Below, piece after piece: positions 1 through 7,679 of a stretch of 64,000 nucleotides of DNA (the stretch's first letter is position 1; every line of letters begins with the position of its first letter). Made by a program: the position numbers and the translations under genes. The stretch covers positions 80,837-144,836 of the forward strand of contig NZ_JAHSTV010000015.1 of assembly GCF_019145235.1 (NCBI RefSeq). The letters run 5' to 3'. This DNA comes from Pseudomonas farris. GTDB taxonomy: Bacteria > Pseudomonadota > Gammaproteobacteria > Pseudomonadales > Pseudomonadaceae. The notes beneath the pieces were generated by a model. The model was not told the origin of the DNA. It saw nothing but the letters and a program-made list of their open reading frames with translations, and did no database searches.

Positions 1-674
1 GGAATTGCGCACTTTTGCTCAGGGCGCCGATCAGGATCAGGGGAAGCAGAATAGGGTAGAGGGCATGTGCGCGAATCAGATCGCCGGCGGCCAGGACCTT
101 GTCCAGGTCATAGCTGCCGACCACATGGCCGAGCAGCATGACCCCCGCCAGCAAACATAAGCCGCCGGCACCGGTGACCATCAACGCCATGTAGGCGCCA
201 CGTCGCGCATCGGCGCGGTGGTGCCAGTAGCCGATCAACAGGAATGAAAAGAGGCTGGTCAGCTCCCAGAAGAACACAATCTGGATCAGGTTGCCGGAGA
301 TCACCAACCCCAGCATGGCGCCCATGAACGCCAGGAAAAACGCGAAGAAGCGTGGCACCGGATCGTCCGGCGACATGTAGTAGCGGGCGTATAGCGAAAC
401 CAGCGTGCCGATGCCCAGCACCAGCATCGAGAACAGCCAGGCGAAACCGTCCATGCGCAGAACGAAGTTCAGGCCAAGGCTCGGTAACCAGAAGAATTCT
501 TCGCGGATCACGCCGCCATGGGCGATTTGCGGGTACAAGAGGGCGACCTGGATGGTGCCGATAAGAGCAACCAGGCCAGCCAACAGCGATTCGGTGTTAC
601 GCGCGTTGTGCGGCAGCAAGGCTGCCAGACAGCTGCCAATAAAAGGCAGAAGCAGTAGAACTATCAGAGACATA
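1..674 (-). CDS. Monovalent cation/H+ antiporter subunit A, partial (Mrp/Pha/Mnh type)
   Basis: This gene runs off the left edge, so only the first 224 or so residues are present. The translation starts MSLIVLLLLPFIGSCLAALL and is strongly hydrophobic, with at least five membrane segments. The stretch ISGNLIQIVFFWELTSLFSF is typical of the NuoL/MrpA proton-channel family, where the Glu is a conserved functional residue. In Pseudomonas the first gene of the pha/mrp operon encodes this large subunit of a multi-subunit inner-membrane Na+(K+)/H+ antiporter used for pH and salt tolerance. The other subunits would lie to the left, outside the window. NuoL is the main alternative; the N-terminus fits MrpA better. 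No clear promoter was resolved upstream. Confidence 0.85.
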
Positions 675-818
675 GGCTTCTAATCTGCGGAAGTTTGTGA
701 AGCATCATACGTGCCAGCTCCCGGATCACCAAACGCCAAGCTGTCGCAGAATCCTACAAGGTAAGCGGAAAATTCCTGTTTATCATTGTTTCGAAAGACC
801 GGTTTCAACCGTCCCGGC

Positions 819-917
819 GCCTTCGCGAGCAAGCCCGCTCCCACATTGGATTGCCGGTGTACACGTAATTGCGACACACCACAGATCCAATGTGGGAGCG
901 GGCTTGCTCGCGAAGGC
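819..917. repeat. REP doublet (inverted pair)
   Basis: Two copies of the palindromic unit TTCGCGAGCAAGCCCGCTC face each other (about 819-850 and 886-917) across a 35-bp spacer. The pair lies between the antiporter gene and the DMT transporter gene, at the 3' end of the latter. This is the most frequent repeat of the window and has the head-to-head (REPIN-like) arrangement. Confidence 0.9.
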
Positions 918-941
918 TATCTGTCAATCACCGCAGACTTC

Positions 942-1877
942 CTACCTCTGTGTTTCTTGTTCCAAATCTTCCTCAGTCACTACCGCCTTACCCTTGGTCT
1001 TCAACTCACTGACAATCACCGCCGCCACAATCAACCCTGCGCCCACCAACGCAATCGCCGGCAACCGCTCTCCGGCAATCCGCCCGACAATCCCGGCCCA
1101 TACCGGCTCCCCGGCATAGATCAGCGTCGCCCGCGTCGGCGACACACTCTTCTGCGCCCAGTTCATCGCCACCTGAATCGCCGCACTCGCCGCGCCCAGC
1201 CCCAATGCACTGCACAACAGCAACCAGGAGAACCCCGGAATCACTTCCTGAGTCGGCACCACCATCAGAAACGCCAGCACCGAAGTCACCGCCAGTTGCA
1301 CCACCGTCACCCGGCGCACGTCGACCTGGCCGGCATAGGTGCTGATCAGAATGATCTCCGCCGCAATCGCCACGGCGCTGATCAATGTGGCGATTTCACC
1401 GGGGCTGAAATTGAACGAAGCGCCGGCCGGTCCCGACAGCAACATCAACCCGGTAAAGGCCAGCATGATCCCGATGCTCGGCATCAACCCCGGTCGCCGA
1501 CCCAGCACCAGCCATTGCAGCAACGGCACGAACGGCACATACAGCGCAGTGATGAACGCCGACTGACTGCTGGGGATGCTCTGCAAACCGACGGTCTGCA
1601 AGCCGTAACCGAGCATGATCGCCACACCGATAAACGCCCCGGCCTTGAGCTCGAACAGGGTCAGTTCGCGCAGATGACGCCAGGAGAACAGGGCAACGAT
1701 GCTCGCCGCCGCAGCAAAACGCAGACCGACGAAAAACATCGGCCCGCTGACGGTCATTGCATGCTGCACCAGCAAAAAGGTCCCGCCCCAGACCATGGTG
1801 ATCAGCACCAGCACGCATTCAGCTTTGCTGAACCGAGAGAAACGGGAGGAAGCAGGGGAGGAGTTCACCGACGTCAT
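942..1877 (-). CDS. DMT-superfamily (EamA) transporter
   Basis: A 311-residue inner-membrane protein with about ten hydrophobic segments and the two-fold EamA repeat. The first repeat contains VLITMVWGGTFLLVQ and the second ATLIYAGEPVWAGIVGRIAG, both characteristic of drug/metabolite exporters. The start is taken as ATG at 1877 (MTSVNSS); the frame stays open upstream but that part overlaps the divergent regulator gene. Its 5' end faces the XRE-cupin regulator gene across about 85 bp holding a 12-bp palindrome, so that regulator probably controls it. The substrate cannot be told from sequence; many such pairs handle amino acids or small metabolites. Confidence 0.85.
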   Translation of the reverse strand: MTSVNSSPASSRFSRFSKAECVLVLITMVWGGTFLLVQHAMTVSGPMFFVGLRFAAAASIVALFSWRHLRELTLFELKAGAFIGVAIMLGYGLQTVGLQSIPSSQSAFITALYVPFVPLLQWLVLGRRPGLMPSIGIMLAFTGLMLLSGPAGASFNFSPGEIATLISAVAIAAEIILISTYAGQVDVRRVTVVQLAVTSVLAFLMVVPTQEVIPGFSWLLLCSALGLGAASAAIQVAMNWAQKSVSPTRATLIYAGEPVWAGIVGRIAGERLPAIALVGAGLIVAAVIVSELKTKGKAVVTEEDLEQETQR

Positions 1878-1924
1878 GACCTTGCGCGCTACCTGAGGGA
1901 GACGCACAATGCGCCGGAAGTTGG

Positions 1925-1936
1925 GCAGTATACTGC
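1925..1936. promoter_or_regulatory. Palindromic operator candidate between DMT gene and XRE regulator
   Basis: GCAGTATACTGC is a perfect 12-bp palindrome in the divergent intergenic region. A related half-site, ATATAGTGCACA, lies about 29 bp further right and overlaps the regulator start. The palindrome contains a TATACT that could act as a -10 element. Its position suggests autoregulation plus control of the transporter; binding is inferred. Confidence 0.5.
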
Positions 1937-1961
1937 GCAACACCATCAAGTGAGCAATATA

Positions 1962-2525
1962 GTGCACAAAGATTCCACCCAACGGGCGTCGGTTCTCCAG
2001 CACGTCAGCCAGAACGTCCGACGTCTGCGCCACGCCGCCGACATGAGCCAGACCGCTTTGGCCGAAAAGTCCGGGGTCAGCCGCCGGATGCTGGTGGCCA
2101 TCGAGGCCGGCGAGAAGAATGTCAGCCTGACCACCCTCGACCGCGTGGCCGAAGCGCTGGACGTAGCCTTCAGCGACTTGATCCAGGCTCCCGACGCCCG
2201 CGACCCGAGCCGCATCAACGAACTGGCGTGGGCTGGCACCATCCCTGGCAGTAAAGCGGTGCTGTTGTCGAAAGCCACCGCCACCCGCGAAGTTGAACTG
2301 TGGGAATGGCGCCTCGAACCGGGCGAACATTACCCATCGGAACCGGATGCGGAAGGCTGGAGCGAACAGCTCTATGTGTTCGAAGGCTGCCTGACCCTGA
2401 TGCTCGGCGACCGGCCGCAGCAAATCGCTGCCGGTGAGTTCTTCATGTTTGCCAGCAACCAACCGCATTCCTATCGCAACGACGGGGAAGTGGCGGCGCG
2501 GTTTGTGCGTAATGTGGTGATCTGA
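1962..2525 (+). CDS. XRE-family transcriptional regulator with C-terminal cupin
   Basis: About 187 residues from GTG at 1962; GTG at 1950 is an alternative. Residues roughly 10-65 form a lambda-repressor-like helix-turn-helix (RRLRHAADMSQTALAEKSGV, then SLTTLDRVAEAL). A C-terminal cupin_2 barrel follows, with the segment EQLYVFEGCLTLMLGD and a late QPHSYRN. This architecture is common for small ligand-sensing repressors or activators paired with a divergent transporter. The gene diverges from the DMT exporter gene and probably regulates it and itself through the palindrome at 1925-1936. The effector is unknown. No strong ribosome-binding site precedes either GTG, so the exact start is uncertain. 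Confidence 0.82.
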   Translation: MHKDSTQRASVLQHVSQNVRRLRHAADMSQTALAEKSGVSRRMLVAIEAGEKNVSLTTLDRVAEALDVAFSDLIQAPDARDPSRINELAWAGTIPGSKAVLLSKATATREVELWEWRLEPGEHYPSEPDAEGWSEQLYVFEGCLTLMLGDRPQQIAAGEFFMFASNQPHSYRNDGEVAARFVRNVVI

Positions 2526-2627
2526 CTGTTTGCCGACCAACACTGGATAAGCACTTTGCTGTTTTAAAGCTGCAAGTGTTTCTCGGATAGTTAATTAAGA
2601 TATTGAAATAAAACAAATTTAATTTCA

Positions 2628-2641
2628 GGCACGACTCCTGC
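2628..2641 (+). promoter_or_regulatory. Probable sigma-54 promoter of the sfnB-like operon
   Basis: The sequence AGGCACGACTCCTGCA carries the invariant GG and GC dinucleotides separated by exactly 10 nt (GG 2628-2629, GC 2640-2641), close to the TGGCAC-N5-TTGCA consensus. It sits about 40 bp before the ATG at 2682, in an AT-rich intergenic stretch. In Pseudomonas the sfn genes are activated by the sigma-54-dependent regulator SfnR, which agrees with the downstream gene family. The enhancer site was not resolved. Confidence 0.6.
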
Positions 2642-2681
2642 AAAAGCGCTGGGGCATTCACCAGAATCCCGGAGTCGGCCC

Positions 2682-3884
2682 ATGACAGCCTCTGCCCAAC
2701 CCCCTCGCACCGCCCATGTGATCCACTCGGACGCCGAGGCGATTGCCGTCGCTCACAAGCTCGCCGCACGCTTCGCTATCGAGGCCAGCGCTCGTGACCG
2801 CGAGCGACGTCTGCCGGTCGCCGAACTCGACGAGTTCTCCGCCAGTGGTTTATGGGGCATCACCATTCCCAAAGAATACGGCGGTGCCGGCGTGTCTTAC
2901 GTGACAGTCGCCGAGGTGATCAAGATCATTTCCGCCGCTGACCCGTCCCTCGGCCAGATCCCGCAAAACCATCTGGGCGTGCTCGACATCCTGCTGCAAA
3001 CCGCCACCGAAGCTCAGAAGCGCTATTACTTCGGCAAAGTCCTCCAGGGTTATCGCTTCGGCAACGCCTTCTCTGAATCCAAAAGCAAGAACGCCGGTGC
3101 CTTTGAGACCCGTATCCGCTTCGATGAAGACACCGCGCAAATCGACGGCGAGAAGTTCTACTGCACCGGCGCCTTGTTCGCGCACATCGTGCCGGCGGTG
3201 GCGGTCGATCAAGAGAACAAGGCTTTTATCGCCTTCGTCGAGCGCGACAATCCCGGGTTGACGGTGATCGACAGTTGGGACGGTTTCGGCCAGCGCACCA
3301 CTGCCAGCGGCGGCGTGAATCTGGACGCGGTGAAGGTGCCGTTGAGCGCGGTGATCCCGGCCCACAAGGCGTTCGATGAACCCACCGCCGACGGCCCGAT
3401 CTCGCAAATCATCCAGGCTGCCGTGGATACCGGCATCGCCGTCGGCGCCCTGGAAGAAACCAAGCGCTACGCTCGTGAAGCCCGACCATGGATCGACAGT
3501 CAGCAGGATCATGGCTGGCAGGACCCGTTCAGCATCGCCGCCATAGGCGATCTGGAATGGCGGGTTCATGGCACCGAAGCCATCCTCAAAAAAGCCGGCC
3601 AGGCCATCGACGCCGCATTGCGCAAACCCAATGAAGACACGGTTGCCCGAGCTTCGGTGGTGGTCGCACAGGCGAAAGTCCTCTCTGCCGAAATCGCCTT
3701 GCTCACCAGCAGCAAACTCTTCGAACTCGCCGGCACCCGCTCGGTGCTTGGCAAGTACAACCTCGACCGTCACTGGCGCAACGCCCGGACGCACACCCTG
3801 CATGATCCGGCGCGCTGGAAATATCACTTGATCGGCAACTACCTGCTCAACGGCGTGAAGCCTGCGCGCCACGCCTGGAACTGA
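2682..3884 (+). CDS. SfnB-family sulfur acquisition oxidoreductase (acyl-CoA dehydrogenase fold)
   Basis: A 400-residue protein with the full acyl-CoA dehydrogenase layout. The N-terminal helical domain includes GLWGITIPKEYGGAGVSYVT, the central beta domain includes ARIRF-like and GEKFYCTGALF segments, and the C-terminal helical domain ends WKYHLIGNYLLNG. It belongs with SfnB/DszC-type flavin enzymes rather than fatty-acid dehydrogenases. In P. putida sfnB is linked to use of dimethyl sulfone and other organosulfur compounds. It is the first gene of the cluster and is followed after 10 bp by a gene for a half-length relative and then a DszA-type monooxygenase. The substrate is not known; a role in oxidative desulfurisation is inferred from family and neighbours. 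Confidence 0.82.
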   Translation: MTASAQPPRTAHVIHSDAEAIAVAHKLAARFAIEASARDRERRLPVAELDEFSASGLWGITIPKEYGGAGVSYVTVAEVIKIISAADPSLGQIPQNHLGVLDILLQTATEAQKRYYFGKVLQGYRFGNAFSESKSKNAGAFETRIRFDEDTAQIDGEKFYCTGALFAHIVPAVAVDQENKAFIAFVERDNPGLTVIDSWDGFGQRTTASGGVNLDAVKVPLSAVIPAHKAFDEPTADGPISQIIQAAVDTGIAVGALEETKRYAREARPWIDSQQDHGWQDPFSIAAIGDLEWRVHGTEAILKKAGQAIDAALRKPNEDTVARASVVVAQAKVLSAEIALLTSSKLFELAGTRSVLGKYNLDRHWRNARTHTLHDPARWKYHLIGNYLLNGVKPARHAWN

Positions 3885-3894
3885 GGAGCGACCC

Positions 3895-4359
3895 ATGAAC
3901 GCCTTGACCCAACCGATTGTTGCCGGGCAGCCCCTGGCCAAGCCTCAGCACGACCTGCACAACGCTCGTACGTTGCTCGACGCGACCCTGCGTTTCGTTC
4001 GTCAGCAGGCTCAGCCCTGGGCCGGCAGCGGCTTCGCCAAAGCCACTGATGATCCTTACGTCATCAGTCGTTTCGGCGACTTGCAGATCCGCATTGAAGT
4101 GGCAGCCGCCTTGCTCCAACGCGCCGAAGAGTTTCTGAACAATGGTCAAGAGGATACGGAAACCACTATTGCCATCGCCGAGTCGCACCTCGCCAGCGCC
4201 GATGCTTTAAACGCCGTAAGCAACGCCGAATTCGAACTCACCGGCCAGCGCACGCCTTTGTCGGGCTCAGTGACCGATCCGCTGCGCTGGAAACTTCACT
4301 TGATCGGCAACTTCCGCCTCAACGGCATCCATCCACCCAGCGTGCGGAGTGTCGTTTGA
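3895..4359 (+). CDS. Stand-alone C-terminal domain of an SfnB/acyl-CoA-dehydrogenase-like protein
   Basis: Only 154 residues long, against about 400 for the family. It aligns by eye to the C-terminal helical domain of the preceding protein: DPYVISRFGDLQIRIEVAAA matches DPFSIAAIGDLEWRVHGTEA, and RWKLHLIGNFRLNG matches RWKYHLIGNYLLNG. The N-terminal and FAD-contacting beta domains are absent. The segment between the ELTG/ELAG helix and the final helix is about 13 residues shorter, losing the Arg/His-rich piece. It has its own ribosome-binding site (GAGG) and its stop overlaps the next start (TGATG), so it is probably translated. It may be an accessory subunit or a decaying duplicate; catalysis on its own is unlikely. 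Confidence 0.7.
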   Translation: MNALTQPIVAGQPLAKPQHDLHNARTLLDATLRFVRQQAQPWAGSGFAKATDDPYVISRFGDLQIRIEVAAALLQRAEEFLNNGQEDTETTIAIAESHLASADALNAVSNAEFELTGQRTPLSGSVTDPLRWKLHLIGNFRLNGIHPPSVRSVV

Positions 4360-5762
4360 TGGCCCGTCAAATTCGTCTCAACGCCTTTGACATGAACTGC
4401 GTCGGCCACCAGTCGCCGGGTTTGTGGGCACATCCGCGGGATCGATCCTGGCAGTACAAGGACCTGGAGTACTGGACCGATCTGGCGAAAATTCTTGAGC
4501 GCGGTAAGTTCGACGGTTTGTTCATCGCCGACGTGCTGGGTATTTATGACGTCTACAACGGCAACGGTGACGCGGCGATTCGTCAGGCGGCGCAGGTGCC
4601 GGTTAATGATCCATTGCAACTGATCCCGCCGATGGCGCTGGTCACCGAGCATCTGGGTTTCGGTCTGACCGCGTCGCTGTCCTTCGAACACCCGTATCCG
4701 TTCGCCAGACGCCTGTCGACACTCGATCACCTGACCAAGGGCCGCGCCGGCTGGAACATTGTCACCTCGTATCTTGAGAGCGGCGCGAAGAACCTCGGCC
4801 AGAAAGCCCAGACCGAACATGACGCCCGTTATGACTTCGCCGAAGAGTACTTGGAGGTTTGCTACAAGCTGTGGGAAGGCAGCTGGGAGGAGGGCGCGAT
4901 TCTGCGGGATCGCGAGCGGCGAATTTTCAGTGATCCGAGCAAAATCCACGAGATCCGGCACGTTGGTAAACACTTTCAGGTGCCGGGCATTCACCTCTGC
5001 GAGCCTTCACCGCAACGTACGCCGGTGCTGTATCAGGCCGGCGCCTCGAGTCGCGGCAAGCAGTTCGCCGCCGAACATGCCGAGTGTGTGTTTGTCGCCG
5101 CGCCGTCGAAAGTGCTGCTGAAGAAAACCGTGGGCGACATCCGTCGCCGGGCGGCCGAGGCGGGGCGCGATCCGTCGAAGATCCTGATCTTCAATCTGCA
5201 AACGGTGATCCTCGGCGAGACCGACGCCAAGGCCAAAGCCAAGTTCGAAGAATACAAAACCTGGGTCAGTTATGAGGGCGCCATGGCGTTGATCTCGGGC
5301 TGGACCGGGATCGATTTCAGCCAGTTCAAACCGGATGAGCCGCTCAAACACGTCCACACCAATGCCATTCAATCGGCGGTGGAAGCGTTTTCCACGGCGG
5401 ACCCGAACAAGGTCTGGACGCCGAACGAACTGGCCGATTGGGTCGGGATCGGCGGTTTCGGGCCGCTGTTTGTCGGCAGTCCCGAGACCGTCGCCGATTT
5501 GCTGCAGGAGTGGGTCGACGAGACTGATGTGGATGGTTTCAACCTGGCTTATGCATTGACCCATGAAACGTTCATCGATGCCGTTGAGTTATTGGTGCCG
5601 GAGTTGCAGAAGCGTGGGGTGTACAAGACCGAATACGCACCGGGGACCTTGCGCGAGAAGTTGTTTGGCGAAGGGGCGCGATTGCCGGAGATACATCCGG
5701 GGGCGGGCTATCGAGACCTGGCGGGGTTGCGGCGGCAGGAGAAGAAAGTGGTGTCTGCGTAG
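4359..5762 (+). CDS. LLM-class flavin-dependent monooxygenase (NtaA/SnaA/DszA family)
   Basis: 467 residues, the usual length for NtaA/SnaA/SoxA/DszA-type monooxygenases. Family features include the opening IRLNAFDMNCVGHQSPGLW, the FDGLFIADVLGIYD segment, SLSFEHPYPFARRLSTLDHL, GRAGWNIVTSYLESGAKNLG and the C-terminal EWVDETDVDGFNLAYAL. These enzymes use FMNH2 supplied by a separate reductase to hydroxylate or cleave C-N or C-S bonds. ATG 4359 overlaps the previous stop, indicating translational coupling with the two acyl-CoA-dehydrogenase-like genes. DszC-like plus DszA-like neighbours suggest a stepwise oxidation of an organosulfur (or amine) compound taken up by the downstream ABC transporter. 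No flavin reductase gene is seen in the cluster. Confidence 0.85.
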   Translation: MARQIRLNAFDMNCVGHQSPGLWAHPRDRSWQYKDLEYWTDLAKILERGKFDGLFIADVLGIYDVYNGNGDAAIRQAAQVPVNDPLQLIPPMALVTEHLGFGLTASLSFEHPYPFARRLSTLDHLTKGRAGWNIVTSYLESGAKNLGQKAQTEHDARYDFAEEYLEVCYKLWEGSWEEGAILRDRERRIFSDPSKIHEIRHVGKHFQVPGIHLCEPSPQRTPVLYQAGASSRGKQFAAEHAECVFVAAPSKVLLKKTVGDIRRRAAEAGRDPSKILIFNLQTVILGETDAKAKAKFEEYKTWVSYEGAMALISGWTGIDFSQFKPDEPLKHVHTNAIQSAVEAFSTADPNKVWTPNELADWVGIGGFGPLFVGSPETVADLLQEWVDETDVDGFNLAYALTHETFIDAVELLVPELQKRGVYKTEYAPGTLREKLFGEGARLPEIHPGAGYRDLAGLRRQEKKVVSA

Positions 5763-5763
5763 A

Positions 5764-5930
5764 CGCCTTCGCGGGCAAGCCCGCTCCCACAGGTTTCGTT
5801 TCGCCGGCGATATTTGTGGACGACACAAAACCCTGTGGGAGCGTGGCTTGCCCGCGAAGAGGCCGGCACATTCAACATTGATATAGCCCGTTACATCGGT
5901 TTCGCGAGCAAGCCCGCTCCCACATTGGGA
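5764..5930. repeat. REP triplet
   Basis: Three REP units lie in the 238-bp gap after the monooxygenase gene: about 5764-5793 (variant with GCGGGCAAGCCCGC), 5831-5862 (inverted, GCGTGGCTTGCCCGCG) and 5901-5930 (GCGAGCAAGCCCGC). They separate the oxidoreductase genes from the synthetase-like and transporter genes. The first two units form a potential stem-loop that could attenuate read-through. No other gene is seen in this gap. Confidence 0.88.
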
Positions 5931-6000
5931 CGGTGGTGTTTTACAGATTCCAGCCCAGCGGACCACCGCACGCTTTTGCCCATGGATAAGAGGTAAGCCA

Positions 6001-6906
6001 ATGAGCGTGCATGAACTCAAGCGTCCGCCCATCGCGGACACCGCCGAATGGCAGGTCAAGGTGCCTCGCGCCCTGGAACAGTTGCAGCACTGGGCGCAGG
6101 TCAGTCCGTTGCAGCCGGCCTTGCGACACAAGCGCCACGGTCAGTGGTTCGTCTGGCGCTGGATCGATGTTTTGCGCGATGTCGAGCGGTTGGCCGATGG
6201 CTTGCGTCAGCAGGGTTTTACCGAAGACTCGCGCCTGGCCTTGAGCGGTGTGTTCGAGCCAGATCTGTTGCTGCTCGCATTGGCCGCCCGGCACATCGGC
6301 GCCGAACTGCTGACGCTGCCGGACAACCTTGACTCCGAAACCCTGCACAAAACCCTGTGGCGCAGCCGTCCGACCCACGCGTTCGTCCAGGGACGACAGA
6401 CGCTGCAACTCTGGATCAACCAAGGCCTGACGCTGCTGGATTTCGCCGACCTGCTCGGCCCGGTGGACCCTGCGCAACGCCTCAACCGCTGGAATCAAGG
6501 CGCGCAACTGTGGAGCGAAGAGGGCACCCAGTGGCAGCACGGCCTGACGGTGCTGCTGGAACAATGGCTGACCAGCGGCCAAACCCTGGCTTTCCCGGAA
6601 AGCCCCGGCAGTGCCAGCCGCGACCGTCGTGAAGTCGCGCCGTCCGGGCTGCTGCTGTCGGCCGAACGCCTGCAACTATTGGCCGCGGAAATCGAAAGCC
6701 GCCTCGCCCCCAATGGCACTTGGCGTCGACGCCTCTGCGACTGGGCCATCGCCCATCCCGAAAAAGGCCTGCAACGGTTGATCAAGAACCGCGTTCGCCG
6801 CCTGTTGGGCTTCCACAACCTGCATTTCATCTGGCAAGCCACCCGCATTTCCGATGCTCAACCCAAGCCGATCTGGCTCGCCGAATTCAAACGGGACATC
6901 GCATGA
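6001..6906 (+). CDS. Truncated AMP-dependent acyl-CoA synthetase-like protein
   Basis: 301 residues. The start (PALRHKRHGQWFVWRWIDVL, then RLADGLRQQGF) matches the N-terminal segment of long-chain acyl-CoA synthetases that accompany Liv-type transporters in many bacteria. The C-terminal RVRRLLGFHNLHFIWQAT resembles the mid-domain segment LGL-x-RLR of the same enzymes. The P-loop-like AMP-binding signature (TSGTTGxPKG) and the C-terminal lid domain are not present, and the family length is about 600 or more. It overlaps the next gene by ATGA, so it stays in the operon's translation chain. It is either a degenerate remnant or a non-enzymatic accessory protein. An AGAGG ribosome-binding site precedes ATG 6001. 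Confidence 0.6.
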   Translation: MSVHELKRPPIADTAEWQVKVPRALEQLQHWAQVSPLQPALRHKRHGQWFVWRWIDVLRDVERLADGLRQQGFTEDSRLALSGVFEPDLLLLALAARHIGAELLTLPDNLDSETLHKTLWRSRPTHAFVQGRQTLQLWINQGLTLLDFADLLGPVDPAQRLNRWNQGAQLWSEEGTQWQHGLTVLLEQWLTSGQTLAFPESPGSASRDRREVAPSGLLLSAERLQLLAAEIESRLAPNGTWRRRLCDWAIAHPEKGLQRLIKNRVRRLLGFHNLHFIWQATRISDAQPKPIWLAEFKRDIA

Positions 6907-7679
6907 GCTCGACCGACTCCATTCTGCAAGTCAGCGGTATTTCCCTGTCCTTCAAAGGTGTGAAGGCGATCAATGAACTGTCGTTCGATGTGCGCCAGGG
7001 CGAGATCTGCGCGCTGATCGGGCCTAACGGCGCGGGCAAGAGTTCGCTGCTCAACGTGTTGAATGGCGTGTACCGCTTCGATGCCGGTTCGATTGTGTTC
7101 GAGCAACAGCCGTTCAAGCGCATCGACCCGCTGAGCGCCGCACGCCGGGGTATCGGTCGCACGTTCCAGAACAACGCGCTGTTCAAGAAAATGAGCGTGA
7201 TCGACAACATCCTTACCGGCCTGTCACGGCACCTGCGCAGCCGTTTCATTGAGCAGGCGCTGAACCTGCCAAGAGCCCGGCGTGAGGCTGAAGACTTCCG
7301 TCGGCAGGCCCAGGGCATTCTCGAATTCCTCGAACTGCAAGCCCATCGCGATGTACCGGTGGGCAAGCTGTCCTACGGCCTGCAAAAACGTGTGGAGCTT
7401 GGCCGTGCCTTGATCGCTGGCCCCAGCCTGTTGCTGCTCGATGAGCCGATGGCCGGGATGAACGCCGAAGAGAAGCAGGAAATGGCCCGCTTCATCGCCG
7501 ACATCAACCGCGACCTCGGCACCACGGTGGTATTGATCGAGCATGACATGAGCGTGGTCATGGGCCTGTCCGACCATGTGGTGGTGCTCGATTACGGGCG
7601 CAAGGTCGGTGACGGCACGCCGGCCGAGGTGCAGGCCAATCCCGACGTCATCGCGGCGTATCTGGGAGTGGTGCACTGA
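6903..7679 (+). CDS. Liv-type ABC transporter ATP-binding protein (LivG-like)
   Basis: 258 residues from ATG 6903, overlapping the previous stop. Walker A GPNGAGKS lies at about residues 40-47, followed by the LivG-typical GIGRTFQNNALFKKMSVIDN. The signature LSYGLQKRVELGRAL and Walker B LLLLDEPMAG come next, and the H-loop is in LIEHDMSVVM. The long insert between Walker A and signature is typical of the LivG/BraF subfamily of hydrophobic amino-acid transporters. It energises import together with the LivF-like ATPase encoded at 10984. Its stop overlaps the ATG of the permease gene. Confidence 0.93.
   Translation: MSSTDSILQVSGISLSFKGVKAINELSFDVRQGEICALIGPNGAGKSSLLNVLNGVYRFDAGSIVFEQQPFKRIDPLSAARRGIGRTFQNNALFKKMSVIDNILTGLSRHLRSRFIEQALNLPRARREAEDFRRQAQGILEFLELQAHRDVPVGKLSYGLQKRVELGRALIAGPSLLLLDEPMAGMNAEEKQEMARFIADINRDLGTTVVLIEHDMSVVMGLSDHVVVLDYGRKVGDGTPAEVQANPDVIAAYLGVVH

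Noticed and set aside
819..917. REP pair read as a CRISPR array
   Set aside because: Units are inverted, not direct, with irregular spacers and no cas genes; the same unit is dispersed through the window.
786..1950. Long plus-strand open frame upstream of and joined to the XRE-cupin gene
   Set aside because: It runs antisense through the DMT transporter gene and has low-complexity Arg/His/Pro-rich composition; the real gene starts near 1962.
2850..3941. 363-codon minus-strand frame opposite the sfnB-like gene
   Set aside because: A shadow frame of a high-GC gene, without ribosome-binding site or family match.
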